A DNA stretch of 64,000 nucleotides from Lachnospiraceae bacterium (GTDB lineage Bacteria > Bacillota > Clostridia > Lachnospirales > Lachnospiraceae), in NCBI GenBank assembly GCA_022799355.1, contig JAAWOG010000001.1, positions 1 to 64,000 on the forward strand. The letters run 5' to 3'. The number at the start of each line of letters is the position of its first letter. Position 1 is the stretch's first letter. The translations under genes and the position numbers were made by a program. Of the stretch, positions 17,105-26,400 are shown one piece after another. Below the pieces are notes generated by a model. It searched no databases. It was not told the origin of the DNA and saw only the letters and a program-made list of their open reading frames with translations.

Positions 17105-17132
17105 CCCGCAAGGTCTCCGTAAGGTTTGCGGG
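17105..17132. promoter_or_regulatory. Possible regulator site before the YxeA-like gene
   Basis: Perfect 7-bp inverted repeat CCCGCAA/TTGCGGG enclosing direct repeats GCAAGGT (17108) and GTAAGGT (17119) that start 11 bp apart. A third similar word, GTTAAGG, is at 17085. TACAAT, a possible -10, follows at 17134. Eleven-bp direct repeats are usual for OmpR/PhoB-type regulators; this is a weak inference. Confidence 0.4.
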
Positions 17133-17170
17133 ATACAATATATTCATTCAAAACACAGGAGGTTTCCATC

Positions 17171-17554
17171 ATGAAAAAAAGAACACTCATCGCAGCAATA
17201 ACCGTCACCGCAGCTTTCGTCATACTGATCGGCATCTGTATGTGGTCTTCCTTCGGATACGGCTCCACTTATTACTACACCAAAATTGACAATACCTGCG
17301 TAAAACAGGTTGATCCCCGGGGCGGTGTGATCGATTTCCGGGGACAGATGCCCTATTCCTATACCCTGCCCTCTTTTAGCAAAAGCGGCAATGAAAAAAA
17401 CATCACATTCGGCACATCAAGAGAACTGGCTGAAGGCGCCTTTCTCCGCCTGACCGTAATGCCTATCCGCGGCGTCACCGCATGGGAAGAAGTCCAATTC
17501 GGGGAATTGCCCGCAGCCGTACAAAGCTGCTATCCGGCTCCGGATCATACCTGA
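17171..17554 (+). CDS. YxeA-family small exported protein
   Basis: 127 residues from the ATG at 17171 (AGGAGG 8 bases before). One N-terminal hydrophobic segment (residues 5-24) acts as signal or anchor, then a small beta-rich outside domain with the family-type start YYYTKIDN and an end with AWEEVQFGELPAAVQ. YxeA/DUF1093 proteins are often found near antimicrobial-peptide transporters, and their function is not known. It is a single gene with a terminator right after it. Confidence 0.7.
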   Translation: MKKRTLIAAITVTAAFVILIGICMWSSFGYGSTYYYTKIDNTCVKQVDPRGGVIDFRGQMPYSYTLPSFSKSGNEKNITFGTSRELAEGAFLRLTVMPIRGVTAWEEVQFGELPAAVQSCYPAPDHT

Positions 17555-17568
17555 ACATGCCATATTAT

Positions 17569-17596
17569 AAAGGAGTCCGACAAGCCGGACTCCTTT
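17569..17596. terminator. Bidirectional terminator
   Basis: Perfect 11-bp hairpin, AAAGGAGTCCG with CGGACTCCTTT, between the YxeA-like gene and the convergent DUF3298 gene, whose stop it overlaps. Confidence 0.75.
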
Positions 17597-18536
17597 ATGA
17601 TCCTCTGTACTCTTCCTTCAATGACTCATTCACCATCTCATAAGGAATATCAAACTTAAAGTTTCCTGCCGCATAGGGCGCGATCTCATAAATATTGGAA
17701 ATAAAACAGATGCCTTCCTCCGTGAAATACCACTCCTCACCTTCCATTTTATTCTCCAGTATTCCCTGCAGGCCGCCCGCGTAATCCAGCATCTCCTCCT
17801 CAAATAGAAGCCCCTGAGCCCTCAAATCTTCACACTGCCGCAGCATCTCCTGCACGCAGATCTCCTGAAACGCCGCCTCATCCCGCGCAATATCCGCCAC
17901 GGACAAAACCGCTCCTGTTTGCGCGTCAAAATTCAAGCCATACTCCATATAGTAACCGTGGGCGCCTCCCTCAAAGCCGCTGGAAAGAACGGAAAAAGAC
18001 AGAATCCGCCCATCATTTCTCTTTATCGCATATCCATGCTCTTCACTGCAGGCCATGCCGCTCTCCGCAAGAAGCTCATCCTGCTTTGCCCATTCCAAAG
18101 TCTCCGCCATGCTTTCCCGGTATGCCTGCTCGTTCTTTTCCAGTTTTTCCATGATTGCCTGCGCAGCGGGTTCATTTCCCTCCACGGTGACCGTCACATG
18201 ATCCAGGCTTGCCGTCATGATCACAGCTTCACCTTCCGTATATTCCTGCGTCTCGGTTTCCATAGTGACAACAGCCGGTTTCCCGACGCCTTCCGTGCTG
18301 CCGCCCCCCGGAACGGTATCCTCTTCTCCGACGCTGTCCTCCTCCACGCCTGCCTCTTTTGGCATCTCCGGTGCCTCTTTTTCTGCCGCTCCGGTCTCCT
18401 CCTCTTTTGCCGGAGGCTGCTCTGTGATATCTTCCTCTTCCACAAACCGCATCGTATTATCTTCCGTACTGCCGCAGCCTGTGAGCATCAAAGCCATACA
18501 GGCGCCGCATAAAACTTTCCGCCAACTATTTATCAT
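17595..18536 (-). CDS. Lipoprotein with DUF4163/DUF3298 (RsiV-like) domains
   Basis: 313 residues from MINSWRKVLC (ATG 18536). A signal peptide ends in the lipobox LTGC (Cys21), so it is a lipoprotein. An acidic Glu/Pro-rich linker covers about 22-85. Then the DUF4163-like beta region and the DUF3298 region with the diagnostic GGAHGYYMEYGLNFDAQTG. These domains occur in the anti-sigma factor RsiV, where they bind lysozyme, and in many free lipoproteins. No sigma-factor gene is adjacent, so an anti-sigma role is not supported here. Confidence 0.8.
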   Translation of the reverse strand: MINSWRKVLCGACMALMLTGCGSTEDNTMRFVEEEDITEQPPAKEEETGAAEKEAPEMPKEAGVEEDSVGEEDTVPGGGSTEGVGKPAVVTMETETQEYTEGEAVIMTASLDHVTVTVEGNEPAAQAIMEKLEKNEQAYRESMAETLEWAKQDELLAESGMACSEEHGYAIKRNDGRILSFSVLSSGFEGGAHGYYMEYGLNFDAQTGAVLSVADIARDEAAFQEICVQEMLRQCEDLRAQGLLFEEEMLDYAGGLQGILENKMEGEEWYFTEEGICFISNIYEIAPYAAGNFKFDIPYEMVNESLKEEYRGS

Positions 18537-18665
18537 ATTCTCTTTTTTCCTATCCGCACGAAGCATCTGCTGCCCGTATACTTTCCTCTCCTTCACCTTC
18601 CGGCTCTGATTCTGAAAGTTCCCACTGCATGCGTCTTTTGCCGCTTCCCAGTTCCGTCTCGCCGT

Positions 18666-19547
18666 TCAGCCCTTTTTCACATCCCTCTTCTTTGTCAGAT
18701 AATACATGGGCATTGCCACAAATACCATACCGCCCACGATATTCCCGATTGTAACCGGCAGAAGATTTACCGCAAACATGCTCCCAAAATTCAGGCTTGC
18801 AAGTTCCTGCTCCGTATAACCGTACAATTCCATCGCCTTTGCCGCATATTCCGGCTTGGAAGCCGCAATAATGCCCGCCACAATATAATACATATTTGCC
18901 ACACAGTGCTCATAACCCGCCAGCACAAATGCCAGAATCGGGAAAAAACAACCCCAGATCTTTCCCGTCACATCCTTGGCTGCTCCCGCTGTCAGCACTG
19001 CAAAACACACCAGGATATTACATAAAATACCGGAGATCAATGCACTCCCGAAAGAAAGATGCACCTTCCCATACGCGATCTTTATCGTATAAGCCGCAAG
19101 CGCCCCCGATCCGTAATTCCACTGCCCCGAACAGGCGATCAGCCATGCCAGCACCGCCGAACCGAGCAGATTTCCAAGATAAACAAAGATCAGCACCCGT
19201 GCCATCTGTCTTGCTTTGTACCTTCTGTCCAGAAATCCCGCAAACATCAGACAGTCACCGGTAAACAACTCTCCGCCCACCAGAACGATCAGCATAAGCC
19301 CCACCGGAAAAACGCACCCCGTCAGCGTTCTCGCCATCCCCACATCTTCAATACCAAAAGCCGCCACATTGCTGCTGCTTGCACCAAAGGCGATAAACAT
19401 TCCTGCCAGAACAGCCGCCACCATAATCTCAAAAGGCGATTTTACCATCTTGTTGTAGGAACTGTTCTCATAGTTCTCCATAATTTTATCCGCCGTGTTT
19501 AAAAATGATACCGGCATCACCTGTACTGCTTTTTCTTCCGCTGCCAT
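18666..19547 (-). CDS. Formate/nitrite transporter (FNT) family channel
   Basis: 293 residues from MAAEEKAV (ATG 19547, GAGGAG upstream). Six membrane segments, with the FNT signature at KSPFEIMVAAVLAGMFIAFG in the first and GGELFTGDCLMF in the second, and the N-terminal half-helix. Family members move formate, nitrite or hydrosulfide as pentamers. The position near sulfur genes makes hydrosulfide possible, and formate is equally likely in a fermenter. It is monocistronic, with a good promoter. Confidence 0.88.
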   Translation of the reverse strand: MAAEEKAVQVMPVSFLNTADKIMENYENSSYNKMVKSPFEIMVAAVLAGMFIAFGASSSNVAAFGIEDVGMARTLTGCVFPVGLMLIVLVGGELFTGDCLMFAGFLDRRYKARQMARVLIFVYLGNLLGSAVLAWLIACSGQWNYGSGALAAYTIKIAYGKVHLSFGSALISGILCNILVCFAVLTAGAAKDVTGKIWGCFFPILAFVLAGYEHCVANMYYIVAGIIAASKPEYAAKAMELYGYTEQELASLNFGSMFAVNLLPVTIGNIVGGMVFVAMPMYYLTKKRDVKKG

Positions 19548-19597
19548 ATCTTCTCCTCTTTTCCTCATATGCATTATGCATCTGTCTTTATGACAAG

Positions 19598-19626
19598 ATT
19601 TTATTAAATCAGTCTTTTTTTGTCAA
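19598..19626 (-). promoter_or_regulatory. Promoter of the FNT gene
   Basis: Minus strand: TTGACA (19621-19626), 17-bp spacer, TAAAAT (19598-19603). Confidence 0.7.
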
Positions 19627-19639
19627 GACTTCCCGAATG

Positions 19640-20794
19640 TTATACTTTTGTCTCCTCCTGCCAGTATAACTCCATTTTTTCCTCTGCCTCATCAATGCTT
19701 AACCGATATCCTTTCGCAAGCTGTACCATTGCATTTTCCCTTGCAATTCCACAACTTTTCACAGCATTTAGAAATGTACGGATTGCCTCTTCTCTTGCCT
19801 CTTTCCTTGCCTCTTCTCTAACCTCTTTCCTTGCCTCTTTCCTTGCTTCTTCTCTTGCCTCTTTCCTGATAGCCTGCACATCCCAGCCTTCAAAATGTTT
19901 AAACAATTCTCCCATTTTTCTCTCCTTTATCTGTTCCGTAAACATATCCGCCTCTTCCTGCGGCACATTCAGTTTTGATAAAAACACCCCTATGATCCGC
20001 ACCATCAAATCCAGCAGATACTCCGGTGAGTTTTCTGTTGCCTCTTTTAAAAAGGTTTCATCCATCTCTTCACTTAGCCTCTCATAATCTGCCATATTCT
20101 TCAGCCTGTCTATCATCATAAGGATGGAAATCTCATCTTTCTTTTCCATTAATTCCATATTGCTGTAATCTTTCAGTTGAACAAGAATGCAATTGTAGTC
20201 CGGTATGTACTTTCCCAGTATATCGCTGAGCAGTACTCTTTCATGAAGGCTTGTCGCCGCCGTCCAGTTATCAGTCCCATCATAAAATACAACCGGGAGC
20301 ACAGGAGGATATCTGAATCCCTTTGTTTTACTGATTCCCGCATGCATCCTCTCCTGCTCTTTTTCATAGTCCTCCCAGATAAATGTAATATACCGGAACA
20401 TCTGCATAATAGTATTATAATCAACATCCGATTTATGTTCAATAAGTGAAACCAAATAAAAGGAATTATTTTTCAGATTTATTTTCTTTACTATATCAGA
20501 ATTCCGTTCCTCGGTAAACAAATGTACATACCTCTCCGTCACGTCCTCTATATCTTCCGGTCTGACATCCTTTAATAACGCTATTCCTGCATAATTTCTC
20601 AGAAACTGTGAACACAATATCGGATCTTCAAAGATAATCTTTCCCGAACTGTCACGGTATTTCAGATTGCTTCCTCTTTTTCTGCCTCCCTTTTTCTTTC
20701 TCTCTTTTTCCGCCGCTTTGTTTCCTCCTGCTGCCATGCTTTCTTTTGCTGTCACATTGTCTTTTGTCATCTGAACAACCATCCCTTCCGGCAT
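19640..20794 (-). CDS. Rpn-family recombination-promoting nuclease / PD-(D/E)XK transposase-like protein
   Basis: Up to 384 residues; the start could also be the ATG at 20770. The N-terminal 40 residues are basic. The Rpn core follows: the helix region with FLRNYAGIALLK, then VSLIEHKSDVDYNTIMQMFRY, where Glu-x-Lys is the catalytic end of the nuclease motif, and the strand VLPVVFYDGTDNW. A long C-terminal region ends in Arg/Lys/Glu/Ala repeats coded by 12-bp units. These proteins cut DNA and raise RecA-independent recombination. It is not flanked by terminal repeats, so it is not a simple insertion sequence. Confidence 0.8.
   Translation of the reverse strand: MPEGMVVQMTKDNVTAKESMAAGGNKAAEKERKKKGGRKRGSNLKYRDSSGKIIFEDPILCSQFLRNYAGIALLKDVRPEDIEDVTERYVHLFTEERNSDIVKKINLKNNSFYLVSLIEHKSDVDYNTIMQMFRYITFIWEDYEKEQERMHAGISKTKGFRYPPVLPVVFYDGTDNWTAATSLHERVLLSDILGKYIPDYNCILVQLKDYSNMELMEKKDEISILMMIDRLKNMADYERLSEEMDETFLKEATENSPEYLLDLMVRIIGVFLSKLNVPQEEADMFTEQIKERKMGELFKHFEGWDVQAIRKEAREEARKEARKEVREEARKEAREEAIRTFLNAVKSCGIARENAMVQLAKGYRLSIDEAEEKMELYWQEETKV
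19782..19865. repeat. Seven tandem 12-bp repeats inside the Rpn-like gene
   Basis: Units of TTGCCTCTTYYC on the plus strand, each coding four residues of the (K/R)EAR/REEA type on the minus strand. The 12-bp step keeps the frame, so copy number can change by slippage without breaking the protein. Confidence 0.85.
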
Positions 20795-21055
20795 GACATA
20801 AAAGACAATTTCAAACTTTCCGGAAATACCAAAAAAGATAACCTTCCGCTGATCCGCACTTTATCCCACGCCTCATTTATAAAATTTTTACTGTTGGAAT
20901 ATCTGCCCGAAAAAACGGGGCAAGATTTGTTACTATAGAAATTTATATCCAAAGAACGGATATGATCGTACAGATACTTTACCAGAAGATTGCTGCATTT
21001 ACAATAGTCATTTTAAATTTTCTCACAAATTGCCGTCTGCCGTCTTATCCCGCCG

Positions 21056-21084
21056 TTTCCATCTCCCCAAAAGTGTGATACAAT
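21056..21084 (+). promoter_or_regulatory. Possible promoter of the VOC gene
   Basis: TTTCCA (21056-21061), 17-bp spacer, TACAAT (21079-21084) with an extended TG. Confidence 0.45.
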
Positions 21085-21135
21085 TTAAAATATATTATCC
21101 TAAATCCAACAATACAAAACGAAAGGAGTTTTCCC

Positions 21136-21519
21136 ATGAAATTATCAGATTCCGTCAACGGCCTTCAGCACATCGGCATCCCCTCGGAGGATATCCAAAA
21201 ATCCATAGCCTTTTACGAGGCGCTGGGCTTTACCAAAATTTACGAAACAATGAACGGTGAAGAAAAAGTAGCCTTTATGGAACTTGACAATCTTGTCCTT
21301 GAACTCTATGGCAACCGCCTGATCAAAGGAGAGAGAGGCGCCATCGACCATATAGCTTTAAACAGCACGGATATCGAAGCTTCCTATGCTGCCTGCCGGG
21401 AACTGGGACTTACTTTTTTTGACGATTTAAGTTCCCTCCCCTTCTGGGAAAACGGCATCAGATACTTCTCCGTCATCGGACCGAGCAAAGAGATTCTGGA
21501 AATCTGCCAGAAACTGTAA
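21136..21519 (+). CDS. VOC-superfamily (glyoxalase/dioxygenase-fold) protein
   Basis: 127 residues with AAGGAG before the ATG. Two beta-alpha-beta-beta-beta modules: the first starts LQHIGIPSEDIQKSIAFYEALGF, the second IDHIALNSTDIEASYAACRELGL. Metal ligands are plausible at His (QHIG), Glu (VLELYG), His (DHIAL) and Glu near ILEI, so it may be a lactoylglutathione-lyase-like or isomerase enzyme. The substrate is not known. It stands alone between terminators. Confidence 0.8.
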   Translation: MKLSDSVNGLQHIGIPSEDIQKSIAFYEALGFTKIYETMNGEEKVAFMELDNLVLELYGNRLIKGERGAIDHIALNSTDIEASYAACRELGLTFFDDLSSLPFWENGIRYFSVIGPSKEILEICQKL

Positions 21520-21602
21520 AACTGTTTTATTTTACAGCAGCACATTACGGGAATGTTTCATTCCTCCCGAAAATATTTGTGCCGCCGCAATTTGGGCAAA
21601 AT

Positions 21603-21650
21603 AAAGCGATCCCTGTACCTGCGTTACGCAGTCCTACGGGGATCGTTTCA
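21603..21650. terminator. Bidirectional terminator between VOC and FSA-like genes
   Basis: Outer arms GCGATCCC/GGGGATCGT and a perfect inner stem CTGCGT/ACGCAG. T-rich tracts lie on both sides (TTTCATTTTACTCTTT to the right, TTTATTTT on the minus strand). Confidence 0.7.
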
Positions 21651-21683
21651 TTTTACTCTTTATTTTAAAGCGTCACGGCTCCC

Positions 21684-22361
21684 TTAACAATCGCTCATGG
21701 TCTTACCCATCCCGGCCAGTTCCCCGAAATCCTTCACAAAATCATCCACAGCCGCCGTGATCGCCTGATTCTTCACAAAACTTTCTATCACATCCGGCGC
21801 CACCGTAGCCGCCCCGATACCATACCGGCAAAGCTCCAGCACCTGCTGGGAATTTTTGAAGCTTGCCGCCAGCATACTGGTCCGAAAGCCATGGTTCTCA
21901 AAAATATCCTGAATCTCCTTCGTCACCTGAATCCCGTTAAATCCCATATTATCGATCCGGTTGATATAGGGCGCCGTATACTCCGCTCCGCTCTTTGCCG
22001 CCAGATACGCCTGCATCGCCGTATAAATTGCCGTCCCCGTGGTACGGATTCCCTCCTTTGCAAGCGCTTTCATCGCCTTAAACCCTTCCGGAATACAGGG
22101 AATCTTAACCAAGGTTGCATCCCCCAGTTCCGCCACGATCCTGTGGGCGTCTTTCACCATCCCCTCCGCATCCATTGCCAGCACCTGCACATGAAGATCC
22201 GCATCCTTCCCAATAAACGCCCTGATCTCTTTCAGCGCCTCATAGGGCGGCCTCCCGCTCTTTGCCAGAATGGACGGATTTGTGGTCACGCCGTCAATGG
22301 GATAAAATTCATACAGCCTCCTGATGACTTCCATATGTGCATCATCGATTAAAAGTTTCAT
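21684..22361 (-). CDS. Fructose-6-phosphate aldolase / transaldolase-like protein
   Basis: 225 residues, a short TalC/FSA-type TIM barrel. The Schiff-base lysine lies in LVKIPCIPEGFKA, and the barrel start is LLIDDAHMEVIRRL with GVTTNPSIL. FSA-type enzymes split or build fructose 6-phosphate or move dihydroxyacetone units. It overlaps the upstream 2-hydroxyacid dehydrogenase by 20 bases and closes the carbohydrate locus, so it probably handles a sugar phosphate from that pathway. Confidence 0.88.
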   Translation of the reverse strand: MKLLIDDAHMEVIRRLYEFYPIDGVTTNPSILAKSGRPPYEALKEIRAFIGKDADLHVQVLAMDAEGMVKDAHRIVAELGDATLVKIPCIPEGFKAMKALAKEGIRTTGTAIYTAMQAYLAAKSGAEYTAPYINRIDNMGFNGIQVTKEIQDIFENHGFRTSMLAASFKNSQQVLELCRYGIGAATVAPDVIESFVKNQAITAAVDDFVKDFGELAGMGKTMSDC

Positions 22362-23319
22362 TTGTTCTCCTTTCGCCGCCCTCCAGTACCTTTATAATAT
22401 CTTTTGCAGTAGCCATGCTCAGGTTATGGTAAGCCTCTCTCGTTTCGCCTCCCGTATGGGGTGTCAGAATCACATTTTTACATTTCAGGATCTCCGCGTT
22501 CTTCGGCAAAGGCTCAACCTCAAACGCATCCAGCGCCGCCCCGAAAAGTTTTCCGCTCTGCAAAGCCTCAGCCAGTGCATCGAGATCCACCAGCGCCCCT
22601 CTTGCGGGATTGATCAAAACGGCCCCGTCCTTCATTTTCGCAATTTTATTCCCGTCAAACAGGTGATACGTCTCCGGTGTCGCTGGAATATGGACACTCA
22701 CAATATCACTGTTTTGTATCACCTCTTCCTGAGTCGTCATTTTAACCCCCAGCGCCCTGGCCTTTTCCTCATTCGGATACAGATCATACGCCATCATCTT
22801 CACGCCGAAACACCGCAGCTTTTCAGCCACCAGATTCGCTATTGCGCCAAACCCAAGGAGCCCCACCGTCTTTCCTCTCAGCTCATTTCCCATAAACCGC
22901 GGCCAGAGCCCCTTTTCCACCTCTTCATGGAGAGGCAGGATATGGCGCATCAACATGATCATAAACCCGACTGTCAGCTCCGCCACCGCGTTTGCATTTT
23001 GTCCCGGCGCATTCAGCACTTTCACACCATATCTCTCTGCCAGACTGTGGTCAATATTATCCACTCCCACGCCAAACTTCACAACCGCCTTCAGGTTTGG
23101 GAGCGCCCGATACTTTCTCTCATCCCTGAAATCATCCATTCCGATCAGAACCGCCGCAATATCCTCTCTCTCCGGCAGCGCCTCGATTTCTTCCGTTGTA
23201 TAAGCCGGAAATTTCCTGGCCGGATCAAAAATGATCTGATAACCGTGTTCTTCCATATAATTCCAGGCTTCTCTGCATAATGTATCATAATGTGATACGG
23301 ATACCAACACCTTCCGCAT
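22342..23319 (-). CDS. D-2-hydroxyacid dehydrogenase (phosphoglycerate dehydrogenase-like)
   Basis: 325 residues. NAD-binding Rossmann motif GLLGFGAIANLVAEKL at about 150-165 with the acidic residue in YDLYPNEEKA; catalytic Arg in NPARGALVD; Glu in DAFEVEPLP; His in LTPHTGGETREAY. These features define the SerA/VanH/LdhA superfamily. There is no ACT domain, so it is not the long serine-feedback form. In this operon it may reduce or oxidise a sugar-derived 2-keto acid. A serine-synthesis role is less likely because serB/serC are not near. Confidence 0.88.
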   Translation of the reverse strand: MRKVLVSVSHYDTLCREAWNYMEEHGYQIIFDPARKFPAYTTEEIEALPEREDIAAVLIGMDDFRDERKYRALPNLKAVVKFGVGVDNIDHSLAERYGVKVLNAPGQNANAVAELTVGFMIMLMRHILPLHEEVEKGLWPRFMGNELRGKTVGLLGFGAIANLVAEKLRCFGVKMMAYDLYPNEEKARALGVKMTTQEEVIQNSDIVSVHIPATPETYHLFDGNKIAKMKDGAVLINPARGALVDLDALAEALQSGKLFGAALDAFEVEPLPKNAEILKCKNVILTPHTGGETREAYHNLSMATAKDIIKVLEGGERRTNETFNR

Positions 23320-23444
23320 GATTCATCCCTCCCTGCCTGTCAGATACGTTTTCCCGGATGAATCACTATCTATCTTATTCTCTTCCGCAAACGGTGTCAA
23401 CATCCCGGGGTAAACTCCCTCTGAAAATTCTCTCATTTCTCTCC

Positions 23445-26400
23445 TCATTTCTGTCCCCCTGCTGTTGAAGGATATCCTTCTATCCAGTAATACGGCGCCG
23501 TCAGGATTCCCATCGTCTCAAGCTGATACTCATACGCCCACCTGTTCCCCGTTGTCCTCCAGAGACTCGGACCGTACCAGGATTCCGTATGATCGGCATG
23601 GTGCAACGCGCCGAACGCATTTACCCGGTTTCCGAACACTTTCAGTGTGATCTCATGACTTCCCGCCGCAACCTTTCCGCAGCAGATCCTGTAGGGCGCC
23701 GTAAAAACATTCCCAATCTTTCTTCCATCCAGAAATACCTGTACCAGCGCTCCGCGATATTGCGGGATCTCAAGATACAAAATGCCTTCATCCATATCTT
23801 CCCTTATGTTGTACTCCATATTTCCGGCATAGAACGGAAATCCCTGATTCACATAATCCCCATAGTATAATCTCTTTGGCTTCTCCGTAATCTCCGCATG
23901 GCTTCCATAAACTCTTACGCCGAAATCCCCCAGCAGATAACACCATTCCACATTTGTCTTTCTTCCGAACGGTATCCAAATTTCCAGCAGATTTTCCCCT
24001 GTGCAAAGTTCCTTAAGGGACAGGACCTTAATTGCCTTATCCACATACCAACCCTCTATCTGCCCGTCAATCTCCGCTCCGTTCCAGAATATCCTTGCCT
24101 GTTCCGGATTTTCCATCGCAAGCCTGATACGGTCCGCCCGCGTCCCGGAACTGATCCTGAACCGGAGTTTCAGCATATGCTCCGGCTTCTCCTCCTCGGC
24201 ATGTACCCAGGGCTGCGAAAGCGCCTCCATTCTTTGCGGAAGCCCCAGCTTTTCCCTGAACAGATTATCAATCCTCAGTATCTCCTCCCGCGGCTGCCAC
24301 GCTCCCTCATCGAAGGCATATTCCGCCATATCCAACAGCACCACATTCTCCTCGCTGAGCCCATAAGTACAAGGCTCCTGAAAATAGCGGATATTTCCCG
24401 GCAGTATCGGTCCCTTTCTCTTTGTCATTTCAGCGTTGATCCCCCGTGCCATCCGCCGGTTTTCCGCTCCGCACCCGCCCGCTTTGTTTACGGGAAGCAG
24501 GTGCAGAAGCAGGCTGTCATGGGGCGCTTCATAGTCAGTAAGCACCGTATTACCGTTCTCATAACAGGCATCAACAGGATAGATATCCCCCGTCATCGTA
24601 TCGTAGACTACCGGTTCATACTCCCCTTTTATCCTGATGCGCAGTTTTTCGGTAAAGGTGACAAACTCATTTTTCGGTTTATTGACATGACAGATAAAAA
24701 GCCACTTTGTATCGCCGTCATTTCTCATCTGATAAAACATATTGGACGTTCTGCTGCCATTTTCCTTATGCTTCATTCTTGTGGGATCATCTCCTTCCAC
24801 CGGAGTACATTCCATATCCACTTCTCTGTATTTTTCCAGTCTCTCAAGGAGAGAAGCCTTATTGAAATCGATCCATGTGCAGCTTTGCGCAAAGATTTTC
24901 GGCTCACTGCTCTCCGCCGCATCCAGATATCCCGGCGCCTCCCCCATAAAAATCACTTCTCCGCCTCTCTCCCGGAAACTTCTCAACCTAGAAAGCGTGG
25001 AACTTCTCAGCGTGCGGCACCCCGGCACAACCACCACATCATAGGACATTGCCCCCATGCGCAATACGGGCCCTGCGGTCTCCACATAATCCTCCTCCAG
25101 CAGCGCTTCCGAGATAAAGTCAAAATCGATCAGATTAAACAGGAGCCATTCGATGATATGTTCAAAGTTTTCTTCCAGTCCCTGCCTTTTTGTCGCTGTC
25201 TGCACTTTATTTCCCCAGTAAAGCCAATAACTCTCAACCGGATGGAGAACTCCTACCTTTACGGAAGCCTCTCCCCTTGTCAGCGCCGTATTTAATCTCG
25301 CAAAATGATCCTCCACCGAGGCATATTCCTCAAACCAGGGGGACTGATATCCGATGCTTGCGGGGTAATCCCTCTTTGCTTCTCCCTCCATGGACACCCA
25401 TGTCAGATGCGGGACTCTGAGCGTAACCCCCAACGCCGCCTGCCAGTCCCCCGCCAGTTTATGATTTCTGAAATCAAAGCCCCAGCCGGTCACGCCGTAT
25501 ATCTCGCTCATAACCCCTTCCCTGCCATACTGATGTGCTACGCTCTGCGCCTGCTTTGCCGTTGAAAGTTCTCGCCTGTCACAGAGCATATCCACCCCCG
25601 GTATCCCGAAACTTTTAAGCGGCCGCATCACCTCTCCCAGCGCCATCGTCTGAGAGTGCAGCGTCCATTCATTCATCATATGTCCCGTAAGCTCGATCCC
25701 GTGTTCCCTGCACCAGTCTCCCACATTGTCTCCGAAAGCTTCCGAAAACCGCTGACAGACATGCCTGTGATAAAAATACCGCGCCTGTGAAACCTTCCCG
25801 CCCTCCGCTTCCCAGAACAGCTCCGGCAGCCGCTCCAGAATTGAAAATCCGAAAGCTTTTGTAAAGGTCTCATCAAAGTCGTCCGTATACGCCGTGATCA
25901 CCTGCTCCTTATCAAAGGGAGAAAACAGCACACCTTTTAACGTGGTCTGAGGCTCGTCGGTAAAAATAGACGGTATGGATTTTCCAAACTCTTCTTTCAG
26001 CTCCGCGTAATATTTTTCATGGGTTACACGGATAAACTCATCCAGCGCCTTCTTATCCAGTGTGTTCACATATGCCTGATCATTGAACCAGGGCGTATCG
26101 CCGGATATTTCCAGAAATGCCCTCCAAAGCCCTTCCTCCTTCGCATCATCCGCCACTCTCTCATATCCCGTCATATATCCTTCATCATTCAGCATGACTC
26201 TGTATGTACCAAGCAGCTTCCTGTCTTTGCTGCGGACCGCCTTTGCCGCCGACATAAAAGCTTCCTCTTCACTCTCAACGTAGTCTGCCGGCGACATCAC
26301 CATAAAGCGTGTTCTGTACTTCTTTTCTTTCGTCACAATGCCTCCCGCGCTGCCGGAAGGCCAGCGGTCCTCATCGTAAAGATAGCAGAGCATATCTTCC

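Noticed and set aside
17595-18536. RsiV-type anti-sigma factor
   Set aside because: It shares the DUF3298 region, but has a lipobox instead of a membrane-spanning anti-sigma part, and no sigma-factor gene is adjacent.
23898-25295. A 465-codon plus-strand frame
   Set aside because: Antisense shadow of the GH106-like gene with no family features.
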